This document shows positions 19,914-32,500 of a DNA stretch of 52,170 bases, piece by piece. The DNA lies in contig JANSLP010000239.1 in NCBI GenBank assembly GCA_029298735.1, positions 1-52,170 on the forward strand, given 5' to 3'. The DNA is from Ophiostoma sp. CBS 140.51. Taxonomy: Eukaryota; Ascomycota; Sordariomycetes; Ophiostomatales; Ophiostomataceae. Every line of letters starts with the position of its first letter. The first letter of the stretch is position 1. The translations under genes and the position numbers were made by a program. Below the pieces are notes generated by a model. It made no database searches, was not told the DNA's origin, and worked only from the letters and a program-made list of their open reading frames with translations.

Positions 19914-22060
19914 ATGTCTGAATTTCTTGGGTAGGTCCCTCCCCCCTTCTCAGATGTACCTTGTCGATACAGCTGCTAACATTTGTCATAGAGCTCGCAT
20001 CTCCTTAATCTCCAAGAGTGACATCCGGTACTCGGGTATCCTTCACAGTATCAGCTCGGAGGACTCGACTGTGTCGCTCGAAAATGTCGTGTCTTACGGT
20101 ACCGAAGGCCGCAAAGGCAAGCCCGAGGAGGAGATTGCACCGGCCGACCAGGTCTACGACTACATTGTGTTCCGTGGTACCGACGTGAAGGACCTCCGTA
20201 TCGAGGATGGCAACTCGGCACCGCCTGCACCACCGCCCGTCCCCAACGATCCTGCAATCCTTGGTGTGAGTTTTTTTTTCTTTTTGCCTCGCTTCTCTCG
20301 CATTTTCTTTTCTACTCCTCTTTCTTCTCTCCCTGCCAAGGGACGCCTTTATGATGAAACATTTTCGGATGAAAAACATTACTTGTCTGAATTGCGCAAA
20401 CAAACCCCATGTTGATATTTCCGTTGCCTTCCTTCTGATCTGGCTTAACTCCCTTGGCTTGCTTTCTACCGTCCACTCTTATTATCTGTTTTCCTCTCAA
20501 GAATACTTGCTGACAGTTGCGTCTTCGGATGCGTCTTGTTGCTAGGCACGCCCTCGTCCCGTGAACAACAATGGCCCACAACAGTACCAGCAAGGTCCGC
20601 CGCAAGGTCCCGGTCCTCGGGGTCCTCCCCAGGGCCCCGGTCCTCGTGGCCCACCACAACAGGGCTTCGCGCCCAACATGCCTCCGCCTCCCGGCGGTTG
20701 GGGCCCCAACGGCCCGCCTCCTGCGAACATGCCGTACCCGCCGCCTCCTGGATGGTACCCGCCACAAGGACCTGGCTTCGGCCCCGGTGGTCCTCAGTGG
20801 AACAACAACTTCTTCCCTGGCCCGGGCCAGTTTGCCCCGGGGCCGAACGGCCCTCCCGGTCCCAACGGTCCGGGCGCTCCTGGCCGCTCCCCGCAGCCAC
20901 AGCAACCCGGTGCAGGTGGCCCGACGCCTCCTGCTCAGGGTGGCGACAAGCCCAAGGGCCCTACCCCGGGTCCTGCAGAGCTTGAGCCCAAGTCTCTGGG
21001 CCAGCCGCCCTCTGCTAACAGCAGAGCTACCCCGACGAGCCAGAGCACAGACGTTCGCAAGGTCGCCCCGCCGACAGCACCGGCTGCGTCAGGTCTGCCT
21101 ACCGGTCCCAAGAACACGACTCAGATCTCCCCTGCTGTCCCACTCCCTGCCGGCCTGGTTAACAAGACGACGGCGCAGACATCTACTGTTGCGGTTGCCA
21201 CCAAGACTACAGAGTCGGCACAGTCTTCGTCGCTGCAGTCGGCGACGGAGGCCGCCAAGGCCGCTGTTGCAAGAGCTATGGCGGGTCTTCCTGCAGCAGT
21301 GCCGCAGGGAGGTGCTGCTCCTGCGAGCGGGTCGTCGAATCTTGACAACCTGACGCGCAAGGTCGACGAGATGCGTATCAACGCTGCGAACCAGAACAAC
21401 CAGAACAACAACTACAAGAACAACAGTGGCCACTACAACAACCACAACAACAGCTATAACAACCACCATCATCATAACAACTACAACAACAACCAAAACC
21501 AAAACCACCAGAGAGGCCGTGGCCGTGGAGGCAACTACAATGGTCCCCGCACCGCCAAGGTAGAGGTGCCGGATGCCGAGTTTGACTTTGCGTCGTCGAA
21601 CGCCAAGTTCAACAAGGACGACGTTGTCAAAGAGGCCATTGCGAGCGGCACCCTGGAGGCCGATGTCAATGCTGCAGCGGCTGCCGGTGTCTCGAGCGTA
21701 CACGGCTCCGAGGCGGGCGGCTCTGCCGAGGCCGAGAGTGGTGATGCGCCCGTGGCGTACAGCAAGAAGTCGTCCTTCTTTGACAATATTTCGAGCGAAG
21801 CCAAGGACCGTGCTGCCGCGGCTGCTAGCAACAGCGGCAACCGCCCTGGTGGACGCGAGTGGCGTGGCGAGGAGCAGCGCCGCAATGTCGAGACGTTTGG
21901 CCAAGGCAGCGTCGACGGCGGCTACCGCAACAACTACCGCGGTCGGGGTCGCGGCCGTGGCCGTGGTGGCTACAACCGGGGCCGTGGCGGTAACAACTAC
22001 CGCCGCAACAACGACTACAACAACCAGCAGCAGCAGGGCCAAGCCCAGCAGCAGCAGTAA
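19914..22060 (+). CDS. SCD6: Scd6/LSM14-family translational repressor
   Basis: Three exons, 19914-19930, 19992-20265 and 20546-22060, give 601 aa. The first coding exon is only 17 nt (MSEFL plus two bases); intron 1 is 61 nt with a GCTAAC branch. Intron 2 is 280 nt, the longest called in this window. The N-terminal LSm domain runs to about residue 85 (ARISLISKSDIRYSGILHSI, EDSTVSLENVVSYGTEGR, VYDYIVFRGTDVKDLRI). A Pro/Gly-rich linker follows, then a Lys/Glu-poor Ser/Thr region and an Asn/His-rich run. The DFDF box is near 438 (EFDFASSNAKFNKDDV), the FFD box near 502 (YSKKSSFFDNIS), the TFG box near 540 (RRNVETFG), and an RGG tail lies after that. The order LSm-DFDF-FFD-TFG-RGG is diagnostic of Scd6/Sum2/RAP55, a cytoplasmic P-body and stress-granule protein that binds eIF4G and Dhh1-type helicases. 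Confidence 0.95.
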
Positions 22061-22819
22061 GCAGTAAAGCACTGTTCTTTACTGTGTTGTATGCTCCGTC
22101 CCCATTTGATTTCCTTTTTTACATGTTATACAACTCCAGTTCCCATTTTTTTTATGTCGGGATGGATAGGATTGGGAAAGCCAGTGGTTTAGGCTATTCC
22201 CTTTTGTTTTTGCGTCGGTTCTACTTTCTGCGTCTGTTACGTCTTTTCTTTCATGGATCTTAGGTCATGCGCATGCGTTTCTATTTGTCTTTTATTCCCT
22301 CATGTATGAATATCATGTTTTGCAACGTACCGGGGAACAATAGGCACAGGGAAGGGAGGGGTTATTTGTGGGAAAGGCGGCGAACATGGGAATGACTCTT
22401 TTTTTATCATATGAGATGTTCCGACGAGAAAGAGTTGAACAAAAAATATGAAGCGAATGGGCGTTTATTTTTGTTCATTGTCGTTTTCTTTTTCTATTTT
22501 GCCTTTCAGCCTTGCGTCAACATAACCCATCTGGCGAGGGAACGGTGTTCCTGTCGCGAACAAAAACTTTTGATACCAACAACCACCACAAACAATAAAA
22601 AAATAACGAGAAGAAGCACAACATTTGTGACTTTTTCAAACACACACACACACTTGCAAAGAAGACAGACCCAGTAGATATGTGCTTAAAAGTGATTAAT
22701 GTTATTATGTGAATCGGGATCAGCCTATCTAGATAGCCTTCCAATCATGATACAAAAGTAGACGCTCTATATCGCTATGTAAACTAAATCGAAGTATTCC
22801 ACACAGTGGCTCTACTTCT
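22061..22819. other. Convergent 3' spacer between SCD6 and BCD1
   Basis: Both genes end here. The plus strand is T-rich after the SCD6 stop, and a short (CA)n run lies at about 22642-22654. No coding potential. Confidence 0.6.
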
Positions 22820-24206
22820 CTACTCCTCGTCTGACCCTTCAGACCAAGAGTCGTAGACGACCAGCTTGGGCTTGCCATCCGCTGGCAGTGTACCCGTGCT
22901 GCCGAGCCCGTGAAGCAGCTCCGGAAGGCGGCCATTAAAGCCAGGTTCCTCCTCTTTGCCCTCCACAAAGTCGTCCTCATCCTCGTCATCTTCTTCCTCG
23001 TCATCCCTCTCACTCTCACTCTCCTCCTCGTCGCTGCTGTCCGAGCCACTGCTACTGGTCTCGCTCTCCAACAGCTGGGCAGCAATCACCTCCATATCCA
23101 TGTCGGCATCCTCGCTGTCCTTGTCTTCTTCGTCGCCGTCGTCGTCTTCGCCACCGTCGGTCTTTCTCTTCTTGGCTGCAGGTGCAGAGGAGGTGTCCTC
23201 TTTACCGTCCTGTCGCCGCTTCATAAAGCCATTGGCCTTCTTGTCCTTTCCCTTGCCATTATTGTTGTTGTTGGCACCCGGTGTTTGCGGCTGCGGAAAA
23301 ACAAATGTCTGTCGCTCCGTCGAGCCCAGCTCATGCCCAGCAGGCAAGGCACTATCTTTGGGCAAAATATAAATGGTCGGAAACTCCAAAACAGACCGGC
23401 CGGGCAAGGCCGTGGCAAGGGTGTCTGTAGCACTGAGCGGGATCAGCTCCTTGGCCTTGGTGTGACTGGCCTTACCAGGCACACGCGGCTTCAGTAGGTA
23501 ATAGCTGAATTGAGTGCGGGCGGCACGCTGGGCTGGGTTGTCGTTGACGTCCAGCTTCTCTTCTGCTGAGATGTCGTCCTTGCGTGTGTGCGTGTGCCAT
23601 GCGCCTGTCGTCGCGTTCTGGACGTCGTAGGAGTAGAAGAAGGCATTGTGGAACGGAGCGGTCGGCGATGGTGCCGCCTTCTTGGGCGTGTGGTGCTGCT
23701 GCTGTTGTTTCTGCTTCCTCAACTTGGGAGTCTGTTTCGGCTGAGACACCTCCCCATCGTCGCGGGTGTCCATTTCGTCGTCCACCTCATTGATCAACGT
23801 CGTCACACCCAACTTCCCTTGCTTGCCCTCCTTCTTCCGCTCGGCGTGCTGGAGGGCAGCATAGGCCTTGTATAGAGGTGTGTTGTCGAGTGCTCGCCGG
23901 TGCACCCTCATCGGTGTGTTGGTGGCCTCGCTGTCGCCCACAGTCGTTGTGTAGGCTAACCACTCCACCTGCCAGTGCAGGTGCACATTGCTGACCTTTC
24001 CGCCACCCTTGGTCGTCACCGTCTCGGTCGCCACCGTCGTGTTGTTTTCCCGCTGTCGGGCAAACCCGCGGGGCGCGCCCAGCAGTTCAATGTTGTCGCG
24101 TCGGCACATGCCGCGGACACGGATGCTCGTGGCGGATTCGTAGGTCGGGGTAGTCGGGGTAGACAGGAATGTGTCGAATTTTAGTGTTGGGAAGGCTTCA
24201 TCGGCG

Positions 24207-24237
<31 letters not shown>

Positions 24238-24823
24238 TCTTTTCTCTTGCTGCCGCTGCGGCTGCCGCCGCCTCTGCCGCCATGGCTGCAGCAGCGCCCG
24301 TCAGTTTTGGTCGTGCCGGCAGGTACACGACCTCTTCACCAGCCCAGTGTTTGACCAGGGCCGGCCCATTGTGCGGTCGCTGCTGGTTCTTGTGCGGTCC
24401 CTTGTGGTTTTTATTGTACTTGTTCTGGTGGGTGTTATTTTTTCCGTACTTGTTGTGATGGTGCTTGTTGTGATGTTTATTCTTGTCCTCATTCGGGTCC
24501 TCCTCGTTGATCACGCGCGCCACAACATCATTCGGCCGCAGCACATGCCGTTCGTCGACGACATGCTTGACTGCACTGGTGCGCGCGACATCGATGCCTT
24601 GCAAGAAGTTGTAGTCGCGGTCGATACCGGCGGCCGTACAAAGACGTGCTCGCGGGACGAAAGTCGTGACATCGCGAATGCCGCTGCAGCCGGCGCGGGC
24701 GCGATGGCGGCGGTTACACTCCACCGAGCAGTAAGGGATGTTGCAGCGTGGGCACTTGTAGCGGGGCGGGTTGGCGCGGCAGACGCTGCAGCAGGAGGTG
24801 AGCAGCGGGTCGGCAGACGCCAT
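22820..24823 (-). CDS. BCD1: Box C/D snoRNA protein 1 (Bcd1/ZNHIT6), zf-HIT family
   Basis: Single exon, 667 aa. A complete HIT zinc finger lies at residues 12-46 with C12, C15, C24, C27, C32, C36, H40 and C46 (CSVCRANPPRYKCPRCN, then YCSVECNRRH). It is followed by CSGIRD, the signature that separates Bcd1 from other HIT-finger proteins. The post-finger region (YNFLQGIDVAR) and the later block TQFSYYLLKPRVPG with VLEFPTIYILP match the conserved Bcd1 core. Bcd1 is a nuclear factor needed for box C/D snoRNP assembly. The protein is much longer than yeast Bcd1 owing to low-complexity inserts: an Asn/His/Lys-rich block (about 110-150), poly-Ala, poly-Asp from a GTC repeat (24209-24237), and a strongly acidic C-terminus. 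It is upstream of and parallel to no other gene in its unit; the DENN gene ends 1 kb away on the same strand. Confidence 0.93.
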
Positions 24824-25821
24824 CGGGAGGAGAGAGGGTGTGTGTCGTGATGGGTATCAGTAAGGAAAAGGGGTTGTCGTGAAAAGATGTCGAAAAGAAG
24901 TCGTGGACCAATTTACATTGTTTTGGTAGGAAAGAGCGATGAGTGGAGAGAAAGATGGATGGAGCTGATAACAAGGGAAGGTGCATTCTGGGGCAAGTAG
25001 GAGAAAAAAAGTTTTAGGGGAAGGCAGGTGCAGACGGGAACTTTATCGCGATAAGATAAGCCGAGCCAGGAACTTTTTGTCTTTCGGTACGCGCCTTCTC
25101 CTAGCGCGAGTAGGTGTACAAATATGAGATGACTTTTAGCTCATTATTCTCATCTCACTTACACAAGCAGCACTCATTCTCATTATGAGAATCATCACTG
25201 CTTACACATATTAAGCCACACTCATGAAGTTTTATCACCAGAAAAATATCGTCTTTTCAACTGCCAACAGCTAATAACACGATGTCTCAATAGACAACCA
25301 AAATAGAATAAAAGAAAAGAGACTAGCGGACTGCGGACATTGTATGCAGAAAATATAAAACAAAATAAAACAAGAAACATACAGGAGTTCTTCCTTTCCC
25401 AGGTAGTAACTCGAAAAAAGGAGAAGAAGAATATATATCATAAGGAATGACGAAGAAGAAGAGAAAGCAAGAAAGTAAAACAGAGGAAAAACTAAAACAA
25501 GAGATATCGAGAGGGTTTGTGCAAAGACAAAAAAAGCAAGTCAAAAGAATAACAATAAGCAAAGGAGATATCAACGCCAGTGTGCTCGAGGAAACGGTGT
25601 CTTCATGGACACCCCTCCCAAGATAAGAATACAAAAATCAAAGGACATAAGAAAGAGACGAGACGCAAGAAAAAGTCAGGAGCGAAGCAAGCAAAACAAG
25701 AAGACGGACAAAAAATCGGAAGGCTCGAACGGTGCCTTTTGTTCGTTATTGGCAATCAATTCATAAGGGGTGTCAACACATCGCAGGATGGTTACCACCC
25801 CCAGCCACGCCGATCTTTCAG
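24824..25821. other. BCD1 promoter side and DENN gene 3' side
   Basis: Pyrimidine-rich sequence on the minus strand directly precedes the BCD1 ATG. A near-perfect 17-nt palindrome (ATTCTCATTATGAGAAT) lies at 25176-25192. The rest is A-rich on the plus strand, consistent with the 3' UTR of the DENN gene. No gene seen. Confidence 0.5.
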
Positions 25822-28717
25822 TCATCTCGTGCCGCCGAGCGCGCTGATCCGCGCACCCGAGGGACGGTGGATCAGGCTGTCGGCGTGCTTGCCGACAATG
25901 CCCGCGTCGCCGGGCATCGTCTCAATGTCGCTGCGCTCACCAGCGTACTCGTCCTCCTCGTCCTCGACAATCTTGGTCGGGATGTCATGGCCGACCACGT
26001 ACTGCTGCGACGAGCGCTCCGGCGTCGTCGCCGTCGAGGCAATCGACATGCTCGTGCTGGCCCGGTTGGGGATCAGATCGGGCGTCGGCGGGATGCTCGA
26101 CGAGCGGCCCGAGGCCGGGTGCAGCAGGCTGTCATCACCGACGTCCGAGGCCGACGCCGAGTGCATGCCGCCGTCGTCGCTGTGGGTCGTCGCCGTCGAC
26201 AGGTTGCTGGTGCGGCGCAGGCGCTGGGCCGAGGCGGTGCGGCGCTGGCGCTGCTGCTGTTGGTGCTGCTGCTGCTGCTGCTCGCTGTCCGAAGACGACT
26301 CGACGGCGTCCTGGGCCAGCTGCAGGCCCTCGACGGCGGCCTGGCACTGCTCTGCAATGTTGCGGATAATGTGGGCAATAGCGTCCGTCTTGTCCTTGAG
26401 GTGACGGTCGGCCACGTCCTTGAAGCTCGACGACGAGTAGCGCTTGCTGGCACGAGCCTGGGCCTTGAGCAGGGTGGCGGCCTCAATCTCCTCGGGCGTG
26501 CTGCCCTCGCGGGCCATGGCAGCGGCCTCCTCCTCGTCCTCCTCAGTGAAACCGACCTCGAGCTCGTCGATAATCTCGTCGGGCTTGGTGAGGGACTCAA
26601 TGAGGTGCTCCATGTGGTGGCTCTGGCCGCCAATGAGCGAGCGCAGGTGTAGCACGACACGGCGGGCCTCGTCGCGCTGGCGGGCCAGGGTGACGTTGGT
26701 GTGCTGCAGGGCCGACAGGTCCTTGATGTTGCGCTTGCGCTCGCGCTCAAGCTCCTCGGCAATTTCTTGCTGGAGGACCAGAGCCTCCAGGGCGTCGTCA
26801 CGCTGCTTCTCGGTGCCCGTGAGGCGGACCGACAGGCGGGCGTTGTCGTCCTTTTGCTGGTCAATGAGACCGTTGAGGCGGCGGTTCTCGCGCTTGTGGT
26901 TCTCAATCTTCATCTTGAGGTCCTGGGTCTCCTTGGTGAGCTGCTCAGCAAACGCCTGGAACTTGAGGAACTGCTGCTTCCAGCTCTCGAGCTCCTCGAC
27001 CAGGTAGTTGTTGCGCTTGGTGACCTTGGCGAGCTCCGTGTCCATGCGGCCCTTCAGGTTGATAAAGTCCTGCCAGGCCTCGAGAGCGTCGCGCGAGTAC
27101 TGGTTGCGCTCACGGACAATCTCGTTGAGGTGGCGCATGGAGACCTTGGTCATCAGGGGCTTCTTGACGGAGCCGCCAAAGACGGCCTTGATGCCCGAGT
27201 TGCGGCCCATCTTCTCGCAGACGTGGTCCATGACGGCCATGACCGAGTCCTGGGCCCACCACTCGGGGTCCTGGATAGACTCGACCTCGCCGCGCATGAC
27301 AATAATCTGGCCAGCGGGCACCAGCTTGCCGCCGCCGTAAGCAGAGCGTAGGTGCGGGGGCACACCCGAGGGGGTGACGTCGCCGTTGAGCGACTGGGTC
27401 AGGCGCTGGACGAACTTGTTGCGCTGGCCAGGAGTCAGGGCCGTGGGCGGGCTCGAGGTCAGAACAAAGTTGCGATCCAAATCAACGACCAGAGCGTCGG
27501 TGGGCGCCGTGAACAGTGTACGGCACTCGGCAGTGATACCGAGAATGTACGGGCCAGGCTCCTGGACCAGCTCCTTGGCGTGGCGGGCGTGCACAACGGG
27601 CACGTACAGGCCGCTCCACTCGTAGACACGCACGCAGTAGCGGACGGTCTCGGCAGCCATGGTGAGCATGGCCGGGTAGTGGGAGACAAAGATGATGCGG
27701 CGGGTGGGGGAGACGGCAGCCTCAATGACACCGACAATGTTGGGAATGGACAGACAACAGAACAGGGGCCACATGGAAAAGTTCTGGAAGCCCGTGGGCG
27801 AGGAGGGGAACTGGTAGCACAGGGCGTAGTCCTTCATGTCGATACGGACGAGGTCGTTGAGGCGGGGTGCAGGGAAGCTCAGGATGCGGGAGACCTCCTC
27901 GGCGTGGAACAGGTTGGTGGCCTTGTTCCAGTGGATCCACATGCCGCGCAGGTAGTCGCCCAGCAGGTTGTAGAGCGGGTAGCGGGAGAGGAAGGACAAA
28001 CAATACGGAATCCAGTAGGTCTCGTCGGCGTTGTCGTAAAAGTCGGGCTCGGTGCGCTTGCGCAGGTCGCGAATGGTCTCGGCGCGCTTCTCGTCGGCGC
28101 GGGACCAGACGCGCAGGCAGATGCCGTAGAGCGTGTGCGAGGAGTCCTGCTGCAGGACAAAGGCGTGGTGGACGCAGTGCGGCTGGCTGCGGCCGGTGCA
28201 GATCTCGACATCATGAGGGAAGCAGGCCTAGAATGTAGTGTTAGTATTTAAAAATTAAGTTCGAGGGGGTTGTGACAGAAGCACGGCAGCTAACGCTGCC
28301 TTGCTTCTGCTGGCTTTGTGGACTCACCCGCATGGCGGCGTGCAGAGAACGGGCAATTTCATTGTCTTGCTCGAGACGCGGGCTGCTGCCGAGAATCTCG
28401 GGCAGCCAGAACTGGCCGACGGCACCCTTCATGTGGCCAATCTTGCCCTGGGTGGGCGCCGGAGCCTTCACCCATTGCGAGGGCTCACGGCCAACACCGC
28501 AGACCATGTAGGCATGAGTCAGGGTCTTGGGCGTGCGCTGCTGGGGCTTGGTGGAGAGAGTCGAGGGGATGGGCTGGGTGATGCGGGAGTGCAGCGAGGA
28601 AGTGCGGCTGGGAATGATGAGGTTATTGTCGCCCTGGTCGCGGGTGCTGGGACGGGCATCACGGTCGCCGGTGCGCGGCCGGGTGAAGGACGAGTGGGCG
28701 TTGAGTGAAGGCGCCAT
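25822..28717 (-). CDS. Fungal DENN (AEX-3) domain protein with coiled coil
   Basis: Two exons on the minus strand, 28328-28717 and 25822-28227, give 931 aa. The 100-nt intron has GTGAGT, an ACTAAC branch and a CTAG acceptor, and phase is zero. The uDENN part begins near residue 66 (LTHAYMVCGVGREP) and continues over the splice (ACFPHDVEICTG, LYGICLRVWSR). The cDENN core lies at about 230-390 (RIIFVSHYPAML, YVPVVHARHAKEL, GPYILGI, ALVVDLDRN). A dDENN-like part follows to about 520. A coiled coil covers about 510-660, and the tail has a poly-Gln run near 778 and Ser/Thr-rich sequence. DENN proteins are Rab guanine-nucleotide exchange factors in vesicle traffic; the Rab partner here is unknown. 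Long antisense frames over this gene are shadows. Confidence 0.9.
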
Positions 28718-29560
28718 TGTTGTTGTGGGTGGTTGTTGAGTGAAGAGATGTATTTATTGTTGAAAGCGAAGTGACCGGCAGCCGTAATCAAAGGGTCGCC
28801 GTTAGAAGTCAACTAACAGGCTGAAGAACGGAATAGACAAAAGAAGGAAGAGAGAAGGAGAAGGCGAGAGAGGATAAATCAAAAAAGAAAGCGAAGGTAA
28901 ATTGAGAGCGGCCGAAACGCGTCTCGTATTGTCGAATTTGTTTTCTTCGTCTCTCACAGTCAAGGCACAGCAAGACTAATTGTTTCGTTTCGATGAGAGG
29001 TCGGGCAAGGACAACAAAGAGAATGAAAATAAGAAAAGAAAGACGAAAGACAAAAAGAAGAAACAAGCTTGTGTTGACCGATTGCAGAGCACACACACGA
29101 CTGGATGAAGGTGGTGATACTGCCCTGGAGGGTTAGTAGGGGAGGAGAAGGGGAAAGGAGGTAGGAAGGAGGTAGGAGAGAAAGAAAAAGAAAAAGAAAA
29201 AGAAGAAGCAGGAGGGGAGGAGGAAGGGTGAAAAGAGGACCGAGAGAGGAAAAAGGAAGGATGAAATGAGACGAGCCGCAAGCGAGCAAAAGGCCCAGCA
29301 AGAGAGAGGAGAGCAGCGAGAGAGACCAGAAGAGAGAGACACACCAACGAAGGCGAGGCCCAGGCCAGAAAGGGGAAAACGGCAAGGTCCCCAGGTGAGG
29401 GAAGATTAAGTGACTGGGGTGGTGTGGGCACAGCTCGAAAAGAGGAAAAGAGGCTCGCTCTCGTCGGGGAACGGACGTGAGGGAGAGGGAGAGCGAAGAA
29501 GGTGTGGGTGGGTGAAGGCAGCTGGGGGGGGAGTGCCAGTGACAGAACTGAGAGCGTGAG
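28718..29560 (-). promoter_or_regulatory. DENN gene upstream region with pyrimidine tract on the sense strand
   Basis: From about 29131 to 29360 the plus strand is almost all purine (GGAGGTAGGAAGGAGGTAGG, a GAAAAA-type repeat at 29181-29205), which is a pyrimidine tract on the DENN sense strand. This matches the promoter/leader pattern of the other genes here. Minus-strand frames up to 224 codons in it are by-products of base composition. Confidence 0.5.
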
Positions 29561-32500
29561 GTGGCTGGCCGTGGGCGTGGACTCTGGGCGTGTGGTTCTC
29601 TCCTGTCGATCAGCAGGGCTCAGCGTGCTTCTCCCAGAGCCTTTTATCAAGTAACTTTTGGAAAATGTTTAAGACGTCCAGGCACAGGAACTGAAGTACC
29701 AAACAAAGCCAAGGCTAGAAAGTCATCAAAGCAATCTGTTCAGGGCATCCTCGGGCATCCTCTGGCATGGCTCCAGGTTAGTCTCTGGGGGAAGGACATT
29801 GGCGACATTGAACTTTTGGAGACATTGGAGACTGGAGATATTGAGACTTTGCGAGACTACGTCCGTCCCAGTACTCAGTAGGCTTGCGCGGTTCCTTCGG
29901 GGCCAAAAACGCTCGAGCCTCAGGCGGCGGCGAACTTTTTGTTCCAGATAGGACGGTTACGAAGTAAATAGCGCGATATCAAGGCCGATTCTCGACTGGG
30001 AAGCCAGGTCCTGAACAGGCCCAGATCAAGGTCAGGATGAAGATGGCGTGCAGACGATGGATGAGGCATGGCATGCAGCCGATGCAGCTTTTTTGCTAGT
30101 TTTTGTCTTTTTGAGGGGATGCCCTGGTGCAAAGCCCGTCACTATCAGTCTGACGAGTCAATAGTCGATTCGAGATGAAGGTCTGAGGCCACTCAAAGCC
30201 TGAGGGAATTCAACTTACTGTTACGGAGGACGAATACCAACTGCTAACAAAACGGTAGCCGCACCCCAGAGGCCCAGCATCCATGCAAGAGGAAAGGCCC
30301 GCGCGAGGACCAATTGAGCATGGAATGAAACATTGAACGGGGTGTTGGGAAATAAGGTGGCCACGGTGGGCAGCGTGTGGGCGAGGATGGGCGAGGATGG
30401 GCCAGAATGGGTCCCCCAGAGTGGCAGTCAGTGCAAAGAGCGCGCGGTCAGTGCTCGTCGCCTCTCTCGTCGCGGTCTTTTTTCTTTTCTTTTTCTCTCT
30501 TCGTCCTCCTGCCAGGGGCTGACCGGGATGGTGTGGGTGGATGCACGGGCAGGGGTGCACGCGAGCAGGGGCCAGGGTTGTTGGTGTCGGCTTGGCATCG
30601 AGCGTGCCCCTTTTTTGTGCTTTTTTGTGTGTATTTCTTCGTGGTGGGTGGGATTCGCGGAACGGGCAGCAAAACGAGGCAAAACGGAGAGAGAATTGGG
30701 AGAGAAAAAAGAGGGGAGAAAGTCGAAGAGTGGTGAGAGCGAGAATTGCAAAGACACGGAGCTCATTTTACTTGTCAATTGGAAAGTACGCGTGGTGAGT
30801 GAGGCACAATATGGCAGTCGCGACTGTTGAACGTGACGGTTGTGACTTCCCAATCTTGAGAACATCCAAATCAAGAAGGACCACTCGCCCACCGAAAGGG
30901 CCGCACCTTCCTCGCAGTAGCACAAACGGCTGCTAGTACTTGAGGAAGGAACTTGAGGGAAACGAAAAAAGCAAGTTCAAGTCAACAAACGTCAAGAAAA
31001 AAGGAAACAAGTTCGAACAGACGGCGGAAGCACCTTCCCTCGCGATGTGGTGCGGCAGCAGAAACGCACCTGCCAGCATGCAGTCGAGCCCCTTGCAGTT
31101 TCAAGGACTCCATGCCCCTTTTGGTGCTAGCACGCAAAGAATGTCTGGGTGCGCGACTGGTCTCTCTCCTCTCGCAATTCTCTCCTCCCAATTTCGAGTC
31201 CAGTCAACACGAAGACACCACGCAACACCACTGCAGCCACTGTCGACTCCAGCCAGCCACGGGACCGCCAGCACTAACACTGTAGCTACAGCACCTGCAG
31301 GTGGTCGACAGACAGCCTACTGGACCGTTTTCCTCCCTACTTTTTACTTTGACGACGCCGCGTGTCCGCGTGTCCGCGTGTCGTTGCCGGCAGCTGGAAG
31401 TGGGAATCCGTTGAGCAAGGACTGACAAGACGACGGCCGACTGTTTCGCGATCGAGCTGCCAGCTCTCGAAAGGGAGAAAGTGGCGAGAAGACGACACGA
31501 AAGAAGTGAGGAGTGGGGAGACTGCACGTCAAAAGAAGAAAAAACATCGACAACTTCCTTTTGACAAGCCTCCCAGCCGGAGCACATCCGAGATCACCCC
31601 AACCTGCCAACTCAGGGGCCAATACGACGTCAATGGTCAGTGATGGTTTGTGGTGGCACTGGGGGCATGCACAAAAACACGGTGCTCACTGTTGGTCGCT
31701 ATCCAGCGTGTTTAACGCATTGCCAACTGGGTGGCAGTGAACAATGGCGAGTTGCAAAGAGTTACAGTGAACAACGGTGAGTTACAGAACATCAAACAGA
31801 GCCAAAAAGAAGCTGACTGGGCTTCCACAGAAGAGTATCCACTGGATTTGAGCTTAATTGAGAAGACAAGAGAAACCGAAACAAAAAGGGGGCGTTTCTG
31901 ATTTTCAATACTCTATGGAGTACCGTGATGATCGTTGCAGGACACAGCTGGACCTGGTTTCAATTTACGGCGCCTCGAGGAATGCCGCCATGAGAAAGCC
32001 ATGAGGAGCAGAGGAGCCATGAGCCCTCACTCTGGTCTCTGGATTGTTCAGGGCCCTCGCATGGGAACAGCATGGACAAGTCCCGCGGAAAGTTTTTCAT
32101 TTACCTTGCTCTGCGTGTACTGAGCTGAATTCTCTCTCGTTCAGAGTGCATTCCTCGAAGGTTCTCGGTGTTTTACGGGGCCGTTCCCGCTAAGCCCACC
32201 TGTTGGAATGAGGATGTGCAGCGCCGAAACGACAGCAAGAGGAAGGGATCAGAGCTGTCAGGAAAAAGAGAAGACGAGACGACTTGAAAAACTCGAAAGA
32301 ATGGAAGTGAGAAAGAGTGGAGGAGAGAAAGAGTGGAAAGAAAACGGAAGCTCGAGTGGATAGCTTCAGTGGGTTCGCTGACATTCAGAAGAGCTCTGCC
32401 GTGTGCACTGCATTTGCATTGCATTGCAGCTCGCATTGCATGGCATTGCGACGTGAGAGAGAGCAGAGAAGGGCAGAGAGGGCACAATGGTATGCGTTCA

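Noticed and set aside
21089..22072. 327-codon minus-strand open frame over SCD6
   Set aside because: Val/Leu/Ala-rich shadow of the Gly/Asn/Arg-rich SCD6 exon.
27352..28251. 299-codon plus-strand open frame over the DENN gene
   Set aside because: Antisense shadow; the minus strand has the DENN motifs and a phase-consistent intron.
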